NCBI RefSeq assembly: GCF_004792665.1
Contig: NZ_SRZX01000001.1
Span: 620,001-684,000 of the forward strand
DNA length: 64,000 nt
Source of the DNA: Marinobacter orientalis
GTDB lineage: Bacteria; Pseudomonadota; Gammaproteobacteria; Pseudomonadales; Oleiphilaceae
Direction of reading: 5' to 3'
The translations under genes and the position numbers were made by a program. Under the pieces are notes generated by a model. It was not told the DNA's origin. It was given only the letters and a program-made list of their open reading frames with translations, and did no database searches. This document shows positions 23,822 to 33,419 of the stretch, one piece after another (the first letter of the stretch is position 1; the number at the start of each line of letters is the position of its first letter).

Positions 23822-26083
23822 TCACCCCCTCAACAGGTGATTCAACGCACTCCGCAACTTCAACGGCTTGACCGGCTTGTTCATCAACACGTACCCCAAT
23901 TCACGTATATGCTGTTTCAACTCATTGGTGTAATTGGCGGTAATCATCACCACCGGCACTGGGCAATGGCGGCGGCCGTTGATGTTGGCCACTATGTCCA
24001 CGCCGTTCTCGTCGTTGTCCAGGTGATAGTCCGCCAGAATCAGGTCCACCGGGCTATGGGCCGGATCAAGCTGGCGCTCCAGATCTTCCAGGGAAACGGC
24101 GGAAACCACCTGGCAATCCCAGCCCTCCAGCAGTGTCTGCATGCCCTGGCAGATGGCGTGGTCGTTATCAATCACCCATATCATGGCACCACCGAGACCG
24201 TTGTCGGTTGAGACCAGCCGGTTTTCATCCTGTATTCGCCTCCTGGGCTGCAACCGTCCGACAGGTACTTTAACGCTGAACACTGAGCCCTTTCCCTCCA
24301 CGGACTGCACGGTCACCTGGTGCCCGAGAATCCGCGAAATCTTGTCCACGATTGCCAGGCCCAGACCCAGGCCCTTGTCGGGTTGTGAGCCGGCCGGGCG
24401 GATGCGTTTGAACTCCTGGAAAATCTCGCTCAGCTTGTCCTGGGGAATGCCCGGGCCGGTATCCCACACCTGCAGCAGCACGTGATCCCCCTGCCGACGG
24501 CACCCCAGCAGGATTCGCCCTTTGCCGGTGTAACGGATGGCATTGGTCAGAAAGTTGCGGAGGATACGCGCCAACAACTGGGAGTCTGATTCCACCACCG
24601 CGGATGACGGCACGAAGTCCAGGGTCAGCCCCTCCGTCATGGCCATCTGACGGAACTCGCGGGCGATGTTGTTGAGCAGGTCCCGCAGGTCAAAGGCCAT
24701 GATGTCCGGTTTGATAACGCCTGCGTCCAGCTTGGAGATGTCCACCAGAGTGCCCAGCAGGTTTTCCACGTCATCCAGAGAGGTGCTGACTGACCGCACC
24801 AGGCCTTCCGCCTTGGGGCCGAAGGAGTGTTCAAGCAAGGCGCTGGTAAAAAGACGGGCGGCATTCAGGGGTTGCAAGAGATCATGGCTGACCGCTGCCA
24901 GGAACTTGGTCTTGGACAGATTGGCGCGCTCGGCATCCATCTTGGCGTCCCGCAGCCGGGCCTCGACAGCAGCGCGCTCATCGATTTCCTGCCGCAACTG
25001 GTCGTTGAGCCCGGTCAGGGCAGCAGTGCGCTCCTTGACCCGCCGCTCCAGGTCGTCATAGGCCTGCTCAAGAGCAAGGGCCGTTTTGCGACGGTCGGTG
25101 ATATCCCGGATCAGTACAAAGAAACCGGTAACCTGTCCCTCTGCGTTTACGTCCGGCACATAGGCCCGGAGCATATAGCGGGTCTCTCCGGTATCGTTGG
25201 TTTCCTCGAATTCAAAGTTGACGCTGCTACCTTTCAAAACTTCCTGAATATGGGGCAGAAGGCGCCGGTAAAGCTCCGGCTGGTGAATATCGTACAGATG
25301 CCTGCCCAACGGGGAGTCACCATTGCGGCCGTACCAGTCTTCGTAGACCTTGTTGCAGAACTGCACGGTCATATCTGCGCCAACATAGGCGATCAATGCC
25401 GGCACATGGTCGGTGATCACGCGTATCCAGCGCTCGCTTTCCTCAAGCGCTTGAATACGGCGGGCCATCTCGCTGTTCTTGACGTCGGTGATGTCCGAGT
25501 ACAGCACCACCAGACCCCCTTCACGGGTCGGTCTTTCCGTCATCTGGACCCAGCGGCCATTGGACAAAAGAAACACCACCCCTTCCGAGGTGGCATTGGC
25601 ATGCTCTTCCACAATCAGCCCGGAGCCGATCGCACGCTTCTTCACTTCGGCGATGGAAGTGCCGGATGGTGGAACTTCAAGGCCGGAGTATTTCCAATAG
25701 CTGCGAAAGCGGCTGTTGCACTGGATAAGCCGATGCTGCTGATCGAAAAGTACAAAACCGTCGGCGATGCTCTCCACGGCATCCACCAGGCGCTGACGGG
25801 TGGTTTCAGCCTCTTCACGGGCGCGATTCAGGGCCTTGTTGCTGCCCTTGAGATCGTCCATGGTCTGATTGAGCGCTTCGGTACGCTCACGCACCTGCTC
25901 GGCCAGCACCACCGAATGTTCGAACAGCGCATAGGGCTCCGGTTTATGGGCCGAGCCGGATTCCACCCGGACGATCAGGGCGTCGCGGATTTTCCGGAGG
26001 CGTTCGTTCTCCGCCTCAAGCTCTGCAATACGCTGCTCCCTGCGGCTTTCAGGGGCGGCGTCAGTTGTCTCCGTAACCGACAT
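23822..26083 (-). CDS. nahK: NahK/ErcS'-like hybrid histidine kinase
   Basis: A 753-residue soluble kinase. A coiled coil (about 15-100) precedes two PAS domains (about 105-210 and 230-345), a second coiled coil (ALEQAYDDLERRVKERTAALTG), the HisKA box AAVSHDLLQPLNAARLFTSAL, an ATPase domain (DTGPGIPQDKLSEIFQEF, GLGLGLAIVDK) and a C-terminal receiver (LILADYHLDNDENG). This architecture and the adjacent NosP-like gene match P. aeruginosa NahK (PA1976), which feeds the biofilm phosphorelay and sits beside the ethanol-oxidation genes. The start was set at ATG 26083; a TTG at 26095 is also open. The gene overlaps the upstream nosP-like gene by 23 nt. Confidence 0.87.
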   Translation of the reverse strand: MSVTETTDAAPESRREQRIAELEAENERLRKIRDALIVRVESGSAHKPEPYALFEHSVVLAEQVRERTEALNQTMDDLKGSNKALNRAREEAETTRQRLVDAVESIADGFVLFDQQHRLIQCNSRFRSYWKYSGLEVPPSGTSIAEVKKRAIGSGLIVEEHANATSEGVVFLLSNGRWVQMTERPTREGGLVVLYSDITDVKNSEMARRIQALEESERWIRVITDHVPALIAYVGADMTVQFCNKVYEDWYGRNGDSPLGRHLYDIHQPELYRRLLPHIQEVLKGSSVNFEFEETNDTGETRYMLRAYVPDVNAEGQVTGFFVLIRDITDRRKTALALEQAYDDLERRVKERTAALTGLNDQLRQEIDERAAVEARLRDAKMDAERANLSKTKFLAAVSHDLLQPLNAARLFTSALLEHSFGPKAEGLVRSVSTSLDDVENLLGTLVDISKLDAGVIKPDIMAFDLRDLLNNIAREFRQMAMTEGLTLDFVPSSAVVESDSQLLARILRNFLTNAIRYTGKGRILLGCRRQGDHVLLQVWDTGPGIPQDKLSEIFQEFKRIRPAGSQPDKGLGLGLAIVDKISRILGHQVTVQSVEGKGSVFSVKVPVGRLQPRRRIQDENRLVSTDNGLGGAMIWVIDNDHAICQGMQTLLEGWDCQVVSAVSLEDLERQLDPAHSPVDLILADYHLDNDENGVDIVANINGRRHCPVPVVMITANYTNELKQHIRELGYVLMNKPVKPLKLRSALNHLLRG

Positions 26084-27341
26084 CAGGCTGACCAATCACC
26101 ACCCCCGTAAATGTCTGATTAATATGCATGCCATCGAACTGTTCACCGTAGGTGTTGAAGCCGATAACCTTGTGATGCCGCAGGAACTCGGACACCTCAT
26201 CCACCACACCGGTCAATTCCGCCTCCAGGCGGCGGAGAAAACAGTCACAGCCTATGGTGACCAGCGGCGGGCCGACCACCCGCTCGGAAGCTTCAATCTG
26301 GGTGCGAACGCTGTCCAGCAGGGATCCCGGCTCCATGGCCGTCATCACAATGCCGGTTTCCACAGCACAGTAGAAAGTCAGGCTCCCGTCCGCATTGACC
26401 CGCTGCACAGAACGCACGAAATAGTGGCCCCCAATCCGGACCCCCATGGGCCGCAGGGCAAAGACCTTGCGGTCGAGTTCTTCCACTGTCACGCCAACGG
26501 CGCGGGCATAGGCTTCTGCTGCCGGCTCGGCATTCAGTTCGTATACGGTGCGGCTTTTGGCATCAGCACGGGTGACCACAAGCTTCTCGCTTCGGGCCTC
26601 CATGTGGTGTGTGGAAAAAACCCGGAAATCCAGCGGGGTATTGACCAGCATCACCGTCGCCGCCCCGGTGTGGAAGCGGCCGTCAAAAAATACATGGGTA
26701 TTGGCCAGGCGCTCATCATCACCGGCGGAGCCACCGAACTGGGGGATAGTACCCAGAGCGGCGTTCAGGGTGGCAAGCACCAGTTCTTCCCGGCTCGACA
26801 GACCATCCAGCAGGGTGATGGCAAATGTGTTGCCCCTGATCGGTGCCAGGCGTGCATCGCGGCAGGTAGACAGCAGGCCGTCGATCACACCCTGGGCGTC
26901 CTGCAGCGAAAAGCTGTCCAGTTCGCTGACCAGTGCGTAGTCGATGGAAAAATAGCGGCTATCGAAGCCGATGGCAGTGATGCAGCCCCGGCCATAACCC
27001 TCCGGAGTAATTTCACCGGCAGAGGTGCAGCCACTGACCCGAATACCTGAAAACACCTGCTCCAATGCAATCCCCAGGCGCGCAAGATCGTATTCAGCAG
27101 AGCAGAAAAACAGTACACAACCGAGATTATCGTGGCTGAGCTGGCTGGCAAGGTTGCCGGCGGCCAGCATCGGATCGCGTGCGTTGGAACTGGCTACCCT
27201 GACCGCAGGCAGGGTGGTGGCTGGCTTCATGAATGCGCGCTCCGCAACCGGGTGTCTTTGTACCGATTTTACGGCTTCTGCAAACGCAGCCAATGCGACT
27301 TCAGTGCTTTTAATGGGCGCGCCAAAATGATCGTAAGCCAT
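26061..27341 (-). CDS. nosP: FIST-domain protein, NosP-like nitric-oxide sensor
   Basis: A 426-residue protein with an N-terminal FIST domain (about 55-240; CVLFFCSAEYDLARLGIALEQ-type core and SGCTSAGEITPEGYGRGCITAIGF) and a C-terminal FIST_C domain (about 265-400). FIST proteins bind small ligands. In Pseudomonas, NosP, coded next to NahK, is a haem protein that senses NO and controls the kinase. The same gene pair here, with a 23-nt overlap, supports a NosP-like call; haem binding is inferred from synteny, not from a visible haem ligand. GGAGG lies 11 nt before the ATG. Confidence 0.8.
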   Translation of the reverse strand: MAYDHFGAPIKSTEVALAAFAEAVKSVQRHPVAERAFMKPATTLPAVRVASSNARDPMLAAGNLASQLSHDNLGCVLFFCSAEYDLARLGIALEQVFSGIRVSGCTSAGEITPEGYGRGCITAIGFDSRYFSIDYALVSELDSFSLQDAQGVIDGLLSTCRDARLAPIRGNTFAITLLDGLSSREELVLATLNAALGTIPQFGGSAGDDERLANTHVFFDGRFHTGAATVMLVNTPLDFRVFSTHHMEARSEKLVVTRADAKSRTVYELNAEPAAEAYARAVGVTVEELDRKVFALRPMGVRIGGHYFVRSVQRVNADGSLTFYCAVETGIVMTAMEPGSLLDSVRTQIEASERVVGPPLVTIGCDCFLRRLEAELTGVVDEVSEFLRHHKVIGFNTYGEQFDGMHINQTFTGVVIGQPDVGYGDN

Positions 27342-27493
27342 TGATTAAAATGCCTCCTGAATCAATGCCTGCCAGCGCTGCCGGTTTGCAGGGACGCAAA
27401 CCGGCACTTTAGTCTTAGGAAAGACCCCGAACGCCCCGAATCCATGCCGGCGTTTGATGCCTTCCCTCAGCAAACACCCTCATCAAAATACGG

Positions 27494-28597
27494 TCAGAAG
27501 GTGATGACCGCACCCAGCGCCAGGGTGTCGAACTCTGCGGCATCGGCGCCGGTGGACTTTGTGGTCTGCTCGAACATGTTGTATTCCGCGACCAGCTTGA
27601 AGTTGCTGTTTACGTTGTGGAACGCAGCAACGGAGGTATTCTCGGTCTCGAAATTGCCCTGGTCGGAATCCGTTTCGCCATAGGAAACCACGAACCGGTT
27701 GGCGCCAAGGGTGTAGGAACCCTGTACCAGATAACCATCGGCATCCTCTTCCGAAGCAAGGGCCGCATCGGAGATCAGCACAGGCACATCACCCTCGGAG
27801 GTAAAGCCGGAGGCTGCCAGTGAAAAACCCGCCACTGATGCTTTAAGACCATAGCCCAAGCCCTGGCTGTCCACTTCCGTGGTTGAATTTTCAGAGCTCT
27901 GGTGACGACCATTCACCCAACCGGTCAACGCCACGCCATTGAGATCGGCTGCGTAAGCAACCTCTGCCTCAAAACGGGGCGCTGACTGCTCGGATTCGGC
28001 ACCAGGTGTGGTATTGGCAGGTTCAAAAATACCAACAGCCACATTCAGGCCACCCATATCCGGAGTCCGGTAGGTAATCTGGGCTGACGGATTCGGATAC
28101 GGATAGCCGGTGCGGATATTACCGAAAGAAACGCCGGTTGCCGCACCCGGGGAGCCGAAGCCCATGAGGATTTCGTCAAGGAATATGTTGGAACGGGCAT
28201 ACAGACCAAAGTCCTTACCAATCAGCACCTGGCCAAAAGACCCATCCACGGTAGCGTAAAACTGACGCACATCGATGGCAGTATCAGTGGGCGACTGCAG
28301 GCTGTCATTGATGGTGGTCCAGAATGAGGATCGCCCACCCAGGGTCAGGTCGCCCATCTCTTTGCTGAAATTGAAACCGATAGTGTTGGGCAGGAAACCC
28401 ATCTTGACGTCTGAATTGCGGACATCGTTCAGCTTGTCGTCACGGTTCACATAAAATGCGTTAAAGTAGCCGTCTACGGAAAAACGGGTGCCGGCCTCAC
28501 TGTACAGTTCAATGGCTGCATCAGCCCCCGCACTTGCCCCCATGGCAGCCGCCATCGCAAGAGCAAGCCCTGACTTTCTGAAATTGTTATTGTTCAT
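27494..28597 (-). CDS. Outer-membrane general porin
   Basis: A 367-residue exported protein. The signal peptide MNNNNFRKSGLALAMAAA ends near AGADA. The mature part is a chain of amphipathic strands (FSVDGYFNAFYVNRDD, LTLGGRSSFWTTIND, VRQFYATVDGSFGQVLIGKDFGL), and the last residue is Phe (LGAVITF), the usual signal for outer-membrane insertion. It resembles Gram-negative trimeric porins. A strong GGGGGAG site precedes the ATG. The diffusing substrate is unknown; its position after the alcohol-oxidation island could mean uptake of small alcohols or acids, but that is only a guess. Confidence 0.85.
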   Translation of the reverse strand: MNNNNFRKSGLALAMAAAMGASAGADAAIELYSEAGTRFSVDGYFNAFYVNRDDKLNDVRNSDVKMGFLPNTIGFNFSKEMGDLTLGGRSSFWTTINDSLQSPTDTAIDVRQFYATVDGSFGQVLIGKDFGLYARSNIFLDEILMGFGSPGAATGVSFGNIRTGYPYPNPSAQITYRTPDMGGLNVAVGIFEPANTTPGAESEQSAPRFEAEVAYAADLNGVALTGWVNGRHQSSENSTTEVDSQGLGYGLKASVAGFSLAASGFTSEGDVPVLISDAALASEEDADGYLVQGSYTLGANRFVVSYGETDSDQGNFETENTSVAAFHNVNSNFKLVAEYNMFEQTTKSTGADAAEFDTLALGAVITF

Positions 28598-28780
28598 AAC
28601 TCCCCCGGTTTTTTTATTGAATCTGGGTGTTGAGCAACGGGTGACTACCCGTGTCTCAGGCGCACTCTCTCGCCTGAATTCGATGATCGGCGAAGCAGAG
28701 GAAGTGCAAAATGCGCCAAGGGAGCAGGTTTTCTGATCTTTTAGGAGGCGTTGGAAACAGGACTTTGGGATTAATACCAG

Positions 28781-30277
28781 TCAGGAAGGAAAGCGATCGA
28801 GCTCTTGCAGGCAATCGTCCAGGAAGCTCTCAGGATCAGCCATCACGGCTTCATCAGCGACAATGCCGAACTGGACCTGGCCGGCATAACTGACAATGCT
28901 GACGCCAAGCCCGATATCGCCCGCCTGGGGCACCCAGAACATCTGCTCCAGGATACGGCAACCGGCCAGATATCGTTCATCCTGAGTGCCGGGCACGTTC
29001 GAAACCACCACACTGGCTTTGCCATAAAACAGATCCGCCACCGGCTGTCGCCAGATCTCCGGAATCAGCGAGGCACTGCCGGCAAGCGCCCAGGAAAGTC
29101 CCGGTTGCCAGCTCTTCTTGAGTTTGCGGGTTTCATGCTTGATACGGAATAGCCGTTCCAGCGCGCTTTCGCCGTCCACCGGCAATGGTACGAACACGGT
29201 TCCGAAATAGTTACCCAGTGTGCCAGGCTCCGGCTTGATATCCTCCGGAAGACGACTGCGAATATCCACGGGCACAGCGGCATGGAGCACCGCCTCATCG
29301 ATATCGGCATTGTCAGCCACCAGCCGCTTGCGGATGGCCGAGGCCACGCAACTGAGAAGCACGTCGTTGATGGTGACACCGGTGACCGCGGCAATGCGGC
29401 GGAAACGATCCAGTGCCACCGGGGGTGACCATCGGCACTGGCGTCGGCCCAGCAGTGGACGCTTGAGGCATGAATCGGTGTCTTCAGGCTCCATCATGAA
29501 CTGGCTGAATTCATTCACCAGCTTCAGGCTTTTCCGGGTTGCCCGTTCCAGGGCATTGCGACGGGATGAGCCACCGTTGCCCGGAATGTCGCCGCCCTCT
29601 GCCACGTCAGCGCGTGGCAGCCCGCTGGCAGTCAGTTCCCGCAGCCAGGCATTGGCGGCCCGCGACCAGCAGCCGCAGTCCGCCTCCTCCCGCGCACCAT
29701 AGAGCACAGGCGCCTGCTGCGGTGAAGGCGGGCACAGGCGTTCAAACATGCCCAGAAGAGAGACCCCGTCGGCGTAGCAGTGATGCATTCGCAACAGCAG
29801 CACGGCGCCACCCCGGGCATCGGGAAGCAGCCAGAATTTCCAGAGCGGACGGTAAGCGGGCAGGGGCTGGTTCAGCCGGGCAGACACCCAGTCCTGCAGT
29901 GCCTGCTGGTCAAACTCGCCGCGAACCACTTCAAGGTGGTGATGAAGCGAGAATACCGGGTCCTCTTCCCACCACCAGCCCGGCGTACGCCGCACGGGCA
30001 GGAAACGAAAACGCTCCCAGGCCAGCCAGTAGATACGCAGAAATTCCAGCAAGCGGGCGCCCGTCAGTCCTTCCACCCTCAGCATGACCGTGATGGTCAT
30101 GGGGTTTTGCGGGCGCTCCAGGGCCAGCCAGGCTGAATCCGCAGGCAACAGCAGATGCGCTTCCTTTTGACTCAAATCTGTCTGTCCCCGGGTCAATGCA
30201 GCAAGAATTGAATAAATGACCACGCATTGTGCCAGACAAGCACTGATGGCTCCATATAAGGTCCCCGCGTCACGCAC
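28781..30277 (-). CDS. Wax ester synthase/diacylglycerol acyltransferase (WS/DGAT) family
   Basis: A WS/DGAT-type O-acyltransferase. The active-site motif HHxxxDG appears as HHCYADG (165-171 in this frame), with a PLW motif (PAYRPLW, 140-146) and a TINDVLLS segment typical of the family. These enzymes esterify fatty alcohols or diacylglycerol with acyl-CoA for storage lipid; Marinobacter relatives are known for several of them. The GTG at 30277 is the longest start, but the first 34 residues do not look like the family. A TTG at 30175, giving MSQKEAHLLLPADSAW, is a likely alternative. It diverges from the alpha/beta hydrolase gene. Confidence 0.85.
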   Translation of the reverse strand: MRDAGTLYGAISACLAQCVVIYSILAALTRGQTDLSQKEAHLLLPADSAWLALERPQNPMTITVMLRVEGLTGARLLEFLRIYWLAWERFRFLPVRRTPGWWWEEDPVFSLHHHLEVVRGEFDQQALQDWVSARLNQPLPAYRPLWKFWLLPDARGGAVLLLRMHHCYADGVSLLGMFERLCPPSPQQAPVLYGAREEADCGCWSRAANAWLRELTASGLPRADVAEGGDIPGNGGSSRRNALERATRKSLKLVNEFSQFMMEPEDTDSCLKRPLLGRRQCRWSPPVALDRFRRIAAVTGVTINDVLLSCVASAIRKRLVADNADIDEAVLHAAVPVDIRSRLPEDIKPEPGTLGNYFGTVFVPLPVDGESALERLFRIKHETRKLKKSWQPGLSWALAGSASLIPEIWRQPVADLFYGKASVVVSNVPGTQDERYLAGCRILEQMFWVPQAGDIGLGVSIVSYAGQVQFGIVADEAVMADPESFLDDCLQELDRFPS

Positions 30278-30475
30278 TTACAAAAAGTTACACGGAGGTA
30301 ACCTTTCCGCTCTATACTGGTAATAACGATTGATGAAATGGTTATCAGGCAACCGGAGGCGTAAACCCTGGTAACCAGTGCCAAGAGATGCAGCGGCATA
30401 AGGCGGTACCACTGAACGACCTGCACCGATAAAAACCAATAAAAGGCAGATACCGGGTGCTGGAGGAGAACAGCC

Positions 30476-31399
30476 ATGAAAGCGAGCCATGTACGCAAAC
30501 TGATAAAACCGATTGAAAGCGCCTACTCCGAAATGTTCTCGGGGCGGGTCTACCGTGTCGGTACCGGTGCCGTCTCCGTTCGCAACCACAGCGGCAAGGC
30601 GGAGCAGACCGTTATCGGCGTCCACGGTTTTCTGGAGAACCACTGCTACTTCACCCAGGCCTACGAGGCACCTACTACCGAGCTGATTCTGCTCACCTGC
30701 AGCAACTATCACATCCCGGTCAATGGCGTTACACCCGAGTCGCCGGAGTGGGAAGCGCCCATCAAACACCTGGACGGCACTATTGAGTATGACGCCTGCA
30801 TTCTCAATCAGGCGCTGGCCAACCTGCCAGGTACTGACAATATCCGGGTGCACGGCCATTCCCGCGGTGGAGCGGTTATTCTGGAGGCCATCAATCAGCG
30901 GCCGGAGCTGTTTGAACACGTGGAAGTCGTACTGGAAGCACCGGTGCTCCCTGAGGGACGGCTGTCTGCCCTGGTGACCGCGATACTGGAGCCGGTGAGT
31001 CATGGCATGTGGCCCTGGCTGATCCGCCTGATCAACAGTGCTCCGTCCTCTGCATACGGCCAGACCTTTTTCGGCAAGATGAATCCACGCAAGAGGCAGC
31101 TGCTTGGCAAATTGTTCTCCGCTACCAGGGACCACCTGACCATCGTCCGTAACATAGAGGACCTGCTGGCCTGGATGGAGCGAACAGACGCCAGTGTCTA
31201 TGACAAGGTACGTTACGGTACTTTCCTGATCCCCGCAGTGGATCGCATCCTCGATCGCCACGCCATGCTGGCCAGTGCGCGCCAGAGCCCCACCACAATG
31301 CGCATTGTCGAAACCGGGGCGCCCAGTCACTTCATCACTCTCGACAGCAAGGAATGGGTACCCGGCTTTGAAACCCTGCCAGCAGCCGCCCAGGGCTGA
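30476..31399 (+). CDS. Alpha/beta hydrolase
   Basis: A 307-residue soluble hydrolase. The nucleophile elbow GHSRGG (Ser in HGHSRGGAVI) follows an HG oxyanion motif (VIGVHGFLENH). A late histidine in APSHFITLD is a plausible catalytic base and an Asp lies in the stretch around VDRILDRH. No signal peptide is seen. The reaction is unknown: esterase or lipase-like enzymes of this sort are common next to lipid and PHA genes, as here. It begins with an ATG preceded by GGAGGAG. It is divergent from the WS/DGAT gene, 198 nt away, so the pair may share a control region. Confidence 0.85.
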   Translation: MKASHVRKLIKPIESAYSEMFSGRVYRVGTGAVSVRNHSGKAEQTVIGVHGFLENHCYFTQAYEAPTTELILLTCSNYHIPVNGVTPESPEWEAPIKHLDGTIEYDACILNQALANLPGTDNIRVHGHSRGGAVILEAINQRPELFEHVEVVLEAPVLPEGRLSALVTAILEPVSHGMWPWLIRLINSAPSSAYGQTFFGKMNPRKRQLLGKLFSATRDHLTIVRNIEDLLAWMERTDASVYDKVRYGTFLIPAVDRILDRHAMLASARQSPTTMRIVETGAPSHFITLDSKEWVPGFETLPAAAQG

Positions 31400-31469
31400 G
31401 TTTGCTGCACAAAGGCTTCAGCTCCGTTAGACTGGCGTATTTCTATCGCAGGTTTAGTTGGAGCCCCCC

Positions 31470-32219
31470 ATGTATCGTGAGCGCCTCGTCGCTACCAGCG
31501 CCCATTCCGACAGCGCCCGCCGCTTGCAGCAACTGTTGCTGGACTACCATGATTTCCGCCAGCACAAGGCCGCCCATCCCCTGCTGGAACACACCTTCCT
31601 GATTGCGGACTGGCAGGCGGAACGGCTGAAAGCCACCCATGCGGACCTGTACCGGCACCCCGGATACCATACCGGCCTGGAATTCCTGCTTACGGATCTG
31701 TATGCCCCGGCGGGCATGACCCACCGCGATGACAACATCGACCGGGTCTTTCCGAAGATGGTGAAGTGGTTGCCGGACAACCTTCTGGACACGTTTGCCG
31801 GGCTGGTGGAACTGAACCTGATCACCCAGCAACTGGACCTGGAACTGGCCGAACTCTGCCATAATCAGGGGTTCGCTCCTGAATCCCTGACCAGGGAAGA
31901 CTACTGCCGGGTTTTCCGCAACAGCCAGCGCATGGAGCACCGTGAGCGACAGATCACCCTGGTAGCAGAGGTGGGGCAACAGCTGGACCGCTACGTTCGC
32001 AACCGCACCTTCGGCTGGCTACTGGCCATGGGCCGTGCGCCGGCGGAAATGGCCAACCTCAGCGACCTGCACAGCTTTCTGCACCGGGGCTATTCCGCTT
32101 TCCGCAAGATGGATGACGTCGAGCTGCTGATCGACCGCCTGGTTACACGGGAGAGGAAGGTGATGGACAACATACTGAAGGGCCACCCGGAGCCGTTTGA
32201 TCTGCCGGATGACCTTTAA
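31470..32219 (+). CDS. FFLEELY-type conserved hypothetical protein
   Basis: A 249-residue soluble, helix-rich protein. Its most recognisable segment is YHTGLEFLLTDLYAPAGMTHRDDNIDRVFPKMVKWLP in several parts, matching the motif after which a small gammaproteobacterial family is named (FFLEELY). Function is unknown. I chose the ATG at 31470 with TTGGAG upstream; a TTG four codons earlier is in frame but overlaps that site. It ends 15 nt before the convergent PHA-system gene. Confidence 0.75.
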   Translation: MYRERLVATSAHSDSARRLQQLLLDYHDFRQHKAAHPLLEHTFLIADWQAERLKATHADLYRHPGYHTGLEFLLTDLYAPAGMTHRDDNIDRVFPKMVKWLPDNLLDTFAGLVELNLITQQLDLELAELCHNQGFAPESLTREDYCRVFRNSQRMEHRERQITLVAEVGQQLDRYVRNRTFGWLLAMGRAPAEMANLSDLHSFLHRGYSAFRKMDDVELLIDRLVTRERKVMDNILKGHPEPFDLPDDL

Positions 32220-32234
32220 ACGGCATAAGCCGCT

Positions 32235-32513
32235 TCAGGCTTTCAGAATCTGATCCAGCTGGGAATGGATTTCCTGCTCAATGCGGGATTTGAACGGCCG
32301 TAGCATCATCCCCAGTTCCAGATGGATATGGAGATCGCTGCCGGTGAGATTAAGGTGTCCCTTCACCCCGCTGCGCTTGAATTTCAGATGGTCTCCTTCC
32401 CACTGGTAATTCACATCGAACTGTTTTGACAGGTCACGGGCCAGGGTTTCCGCCGCCTGGCGGGCATGATCTTTATCAAGGGAATGGGCACGATGGACAT
32501 CAATGACGGACAT
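32235..32513 (-). CDS. Polyhydroxyalkanoic-acid-system family small protein
   Basis: A 92-residue protein from ATG 32513 (MSVIDVHRAHSLDKDHARQA). The pattern helix, basic strand (YQWEGDHLKFKRSGVKGHL), strand (LHIHLELGMML), long helix is that of the PHA granule region family. In pseudomonads such genes lie between PHA synthase genes and ubiE. Here ubiE is 115 nt away on the other strand, matching that setting, but no phaC gene is in the window. It probably acts in storage granule handling or as a general small granule-linked protein (inference). Confidence 0.8.
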   Translation of the reverse strand: MSVIDVHRAHSLDKDHARQAAETLARDLSKQFDVNYQWEGDHLKFKRSGVKGHLNLTGSDLHIHLELGMMLRPFKSRIEQEIHSQLDQILKA

Positions 32514-32627
32514 GGATCGGGTTTCTCCGGAAATTAAAGTACGTTTTACAGTGTAAGGCGGCATTAAACTTGTAGCCACCCCCGCAGGCGTTAGAATACG
32601 GGGTTCAGATTCTGACAGGACCCAGCC

Positions 32628-33419
32628 ATGAGCGAACAGCAACCATCTGCCAACCAGCCCAAGCCAGAGGCACCAAAAGACGACGTCACCCATTTTGGCT
32701 TCCGCAATGTGCCCAAAAGCCAGAAAGCGGGCCAGGTAGCGGAAGTGTTCCACTCGGTGGCGGGCAAGTACGACCTGATGAATGACCTCATGTCCATGGG
32801 AATCCACCGCCTCTGGAAACGCTTCACTATTGAGCTTTCGGGTGTGCGCAAAGGCCATCAGGTGCTCGACATTGCCGGTGGCACAGGCGACCTGACCATG
32901 AAGTTTTCCGACCTTGTCGGGCCCACTGGCAAGGTCGTTCTCGCCGATATCAACGCCTCCATGCTGCAGGTTGGCCGTAGCCGGTTAATGGACCGCGGTT
33001 ACGCTGGCAACATTGAATACGTCCAGGCCGACGCCGAACACCTGCCGTTCCCGGACAACAGTTTCAACGCCGTCAGCATTGCCTTCGGCCTGCGTAATGT
33101 GACCGACAAGGACCAGGCTTTGCGGGATATGACACGGGTGCTGAAACCCGGTGGCAAGGTGATGGTGCTGGAGTTTTCCAAACCCAGGAATCCATTGCTC
33201 AGCAAAGCCTACGATGTCTATTCCTTCAACGCCCTGCCGCTGATGGGCCAGTTGATCGCAGGCGACTCCAACAGCTATAAGTACCTGGCCGAATCCATCC
33301 GCATGCATCCGGACCAAGACACCCTGAAGAGCATGATGGAAGAGGCCGGCCTGGTGAACTGCAAGTACCACAACATGACCGGCGGCGTGGTCGCCCTGCA
33401 TGTGGGAATAAAGCCCTGA
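32628..33419 (+). CDS. ubiE: Demethylmenaquinone/ubiquinone C-methyltransferase
   Basis: The 263-residue enzyme methylates the ring carbon of ubiquinone (and menaquinone) precursors using S-adenosylmethionine. Motifs: [21 protein letters not shown] start region, SAM-binding [11 protein letters not shown], and [32 protein letters not shown] typical of UbiE. About 20 variable residues precede the conserved part, as in other marine relatives. It starts the ubiE-ubiJ-ubiB set and its TGA overlaps the ubiJ ATG (TGATG), so the genes are coupled. Confidence 0.97.
   Translation: MSEQQPSANQPKPEAPKDDVTHFGFRNVPKSQKAGQVAEVFHSVAGKYDLMNDLMSMGIHRLWKRFTIELSGVRKGHQVLDIAGGTGDLTMKFSDLVGPTGKVVLADINASMLQVGRSRLMDRGYAGNIEYVQADAEHLPFPDNSFNAVSIAFGLRNVTDKDQALRDMTRVLKPGGKVMVLEFSKPRNPLLSKAYDVYSFNALPLMGQLIAGDSNSYKYLAESIRMHPDQDTLKSMMEEAGLVNCKYHNMTGGVVALHVGIKP

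Noticed and set aside
24827..26110. 427-codon plus-strand frame opposite the NahK-like kinase
   Set aside because: Shadow of a high-GC coding strand; no ribosome-binding site or domain.
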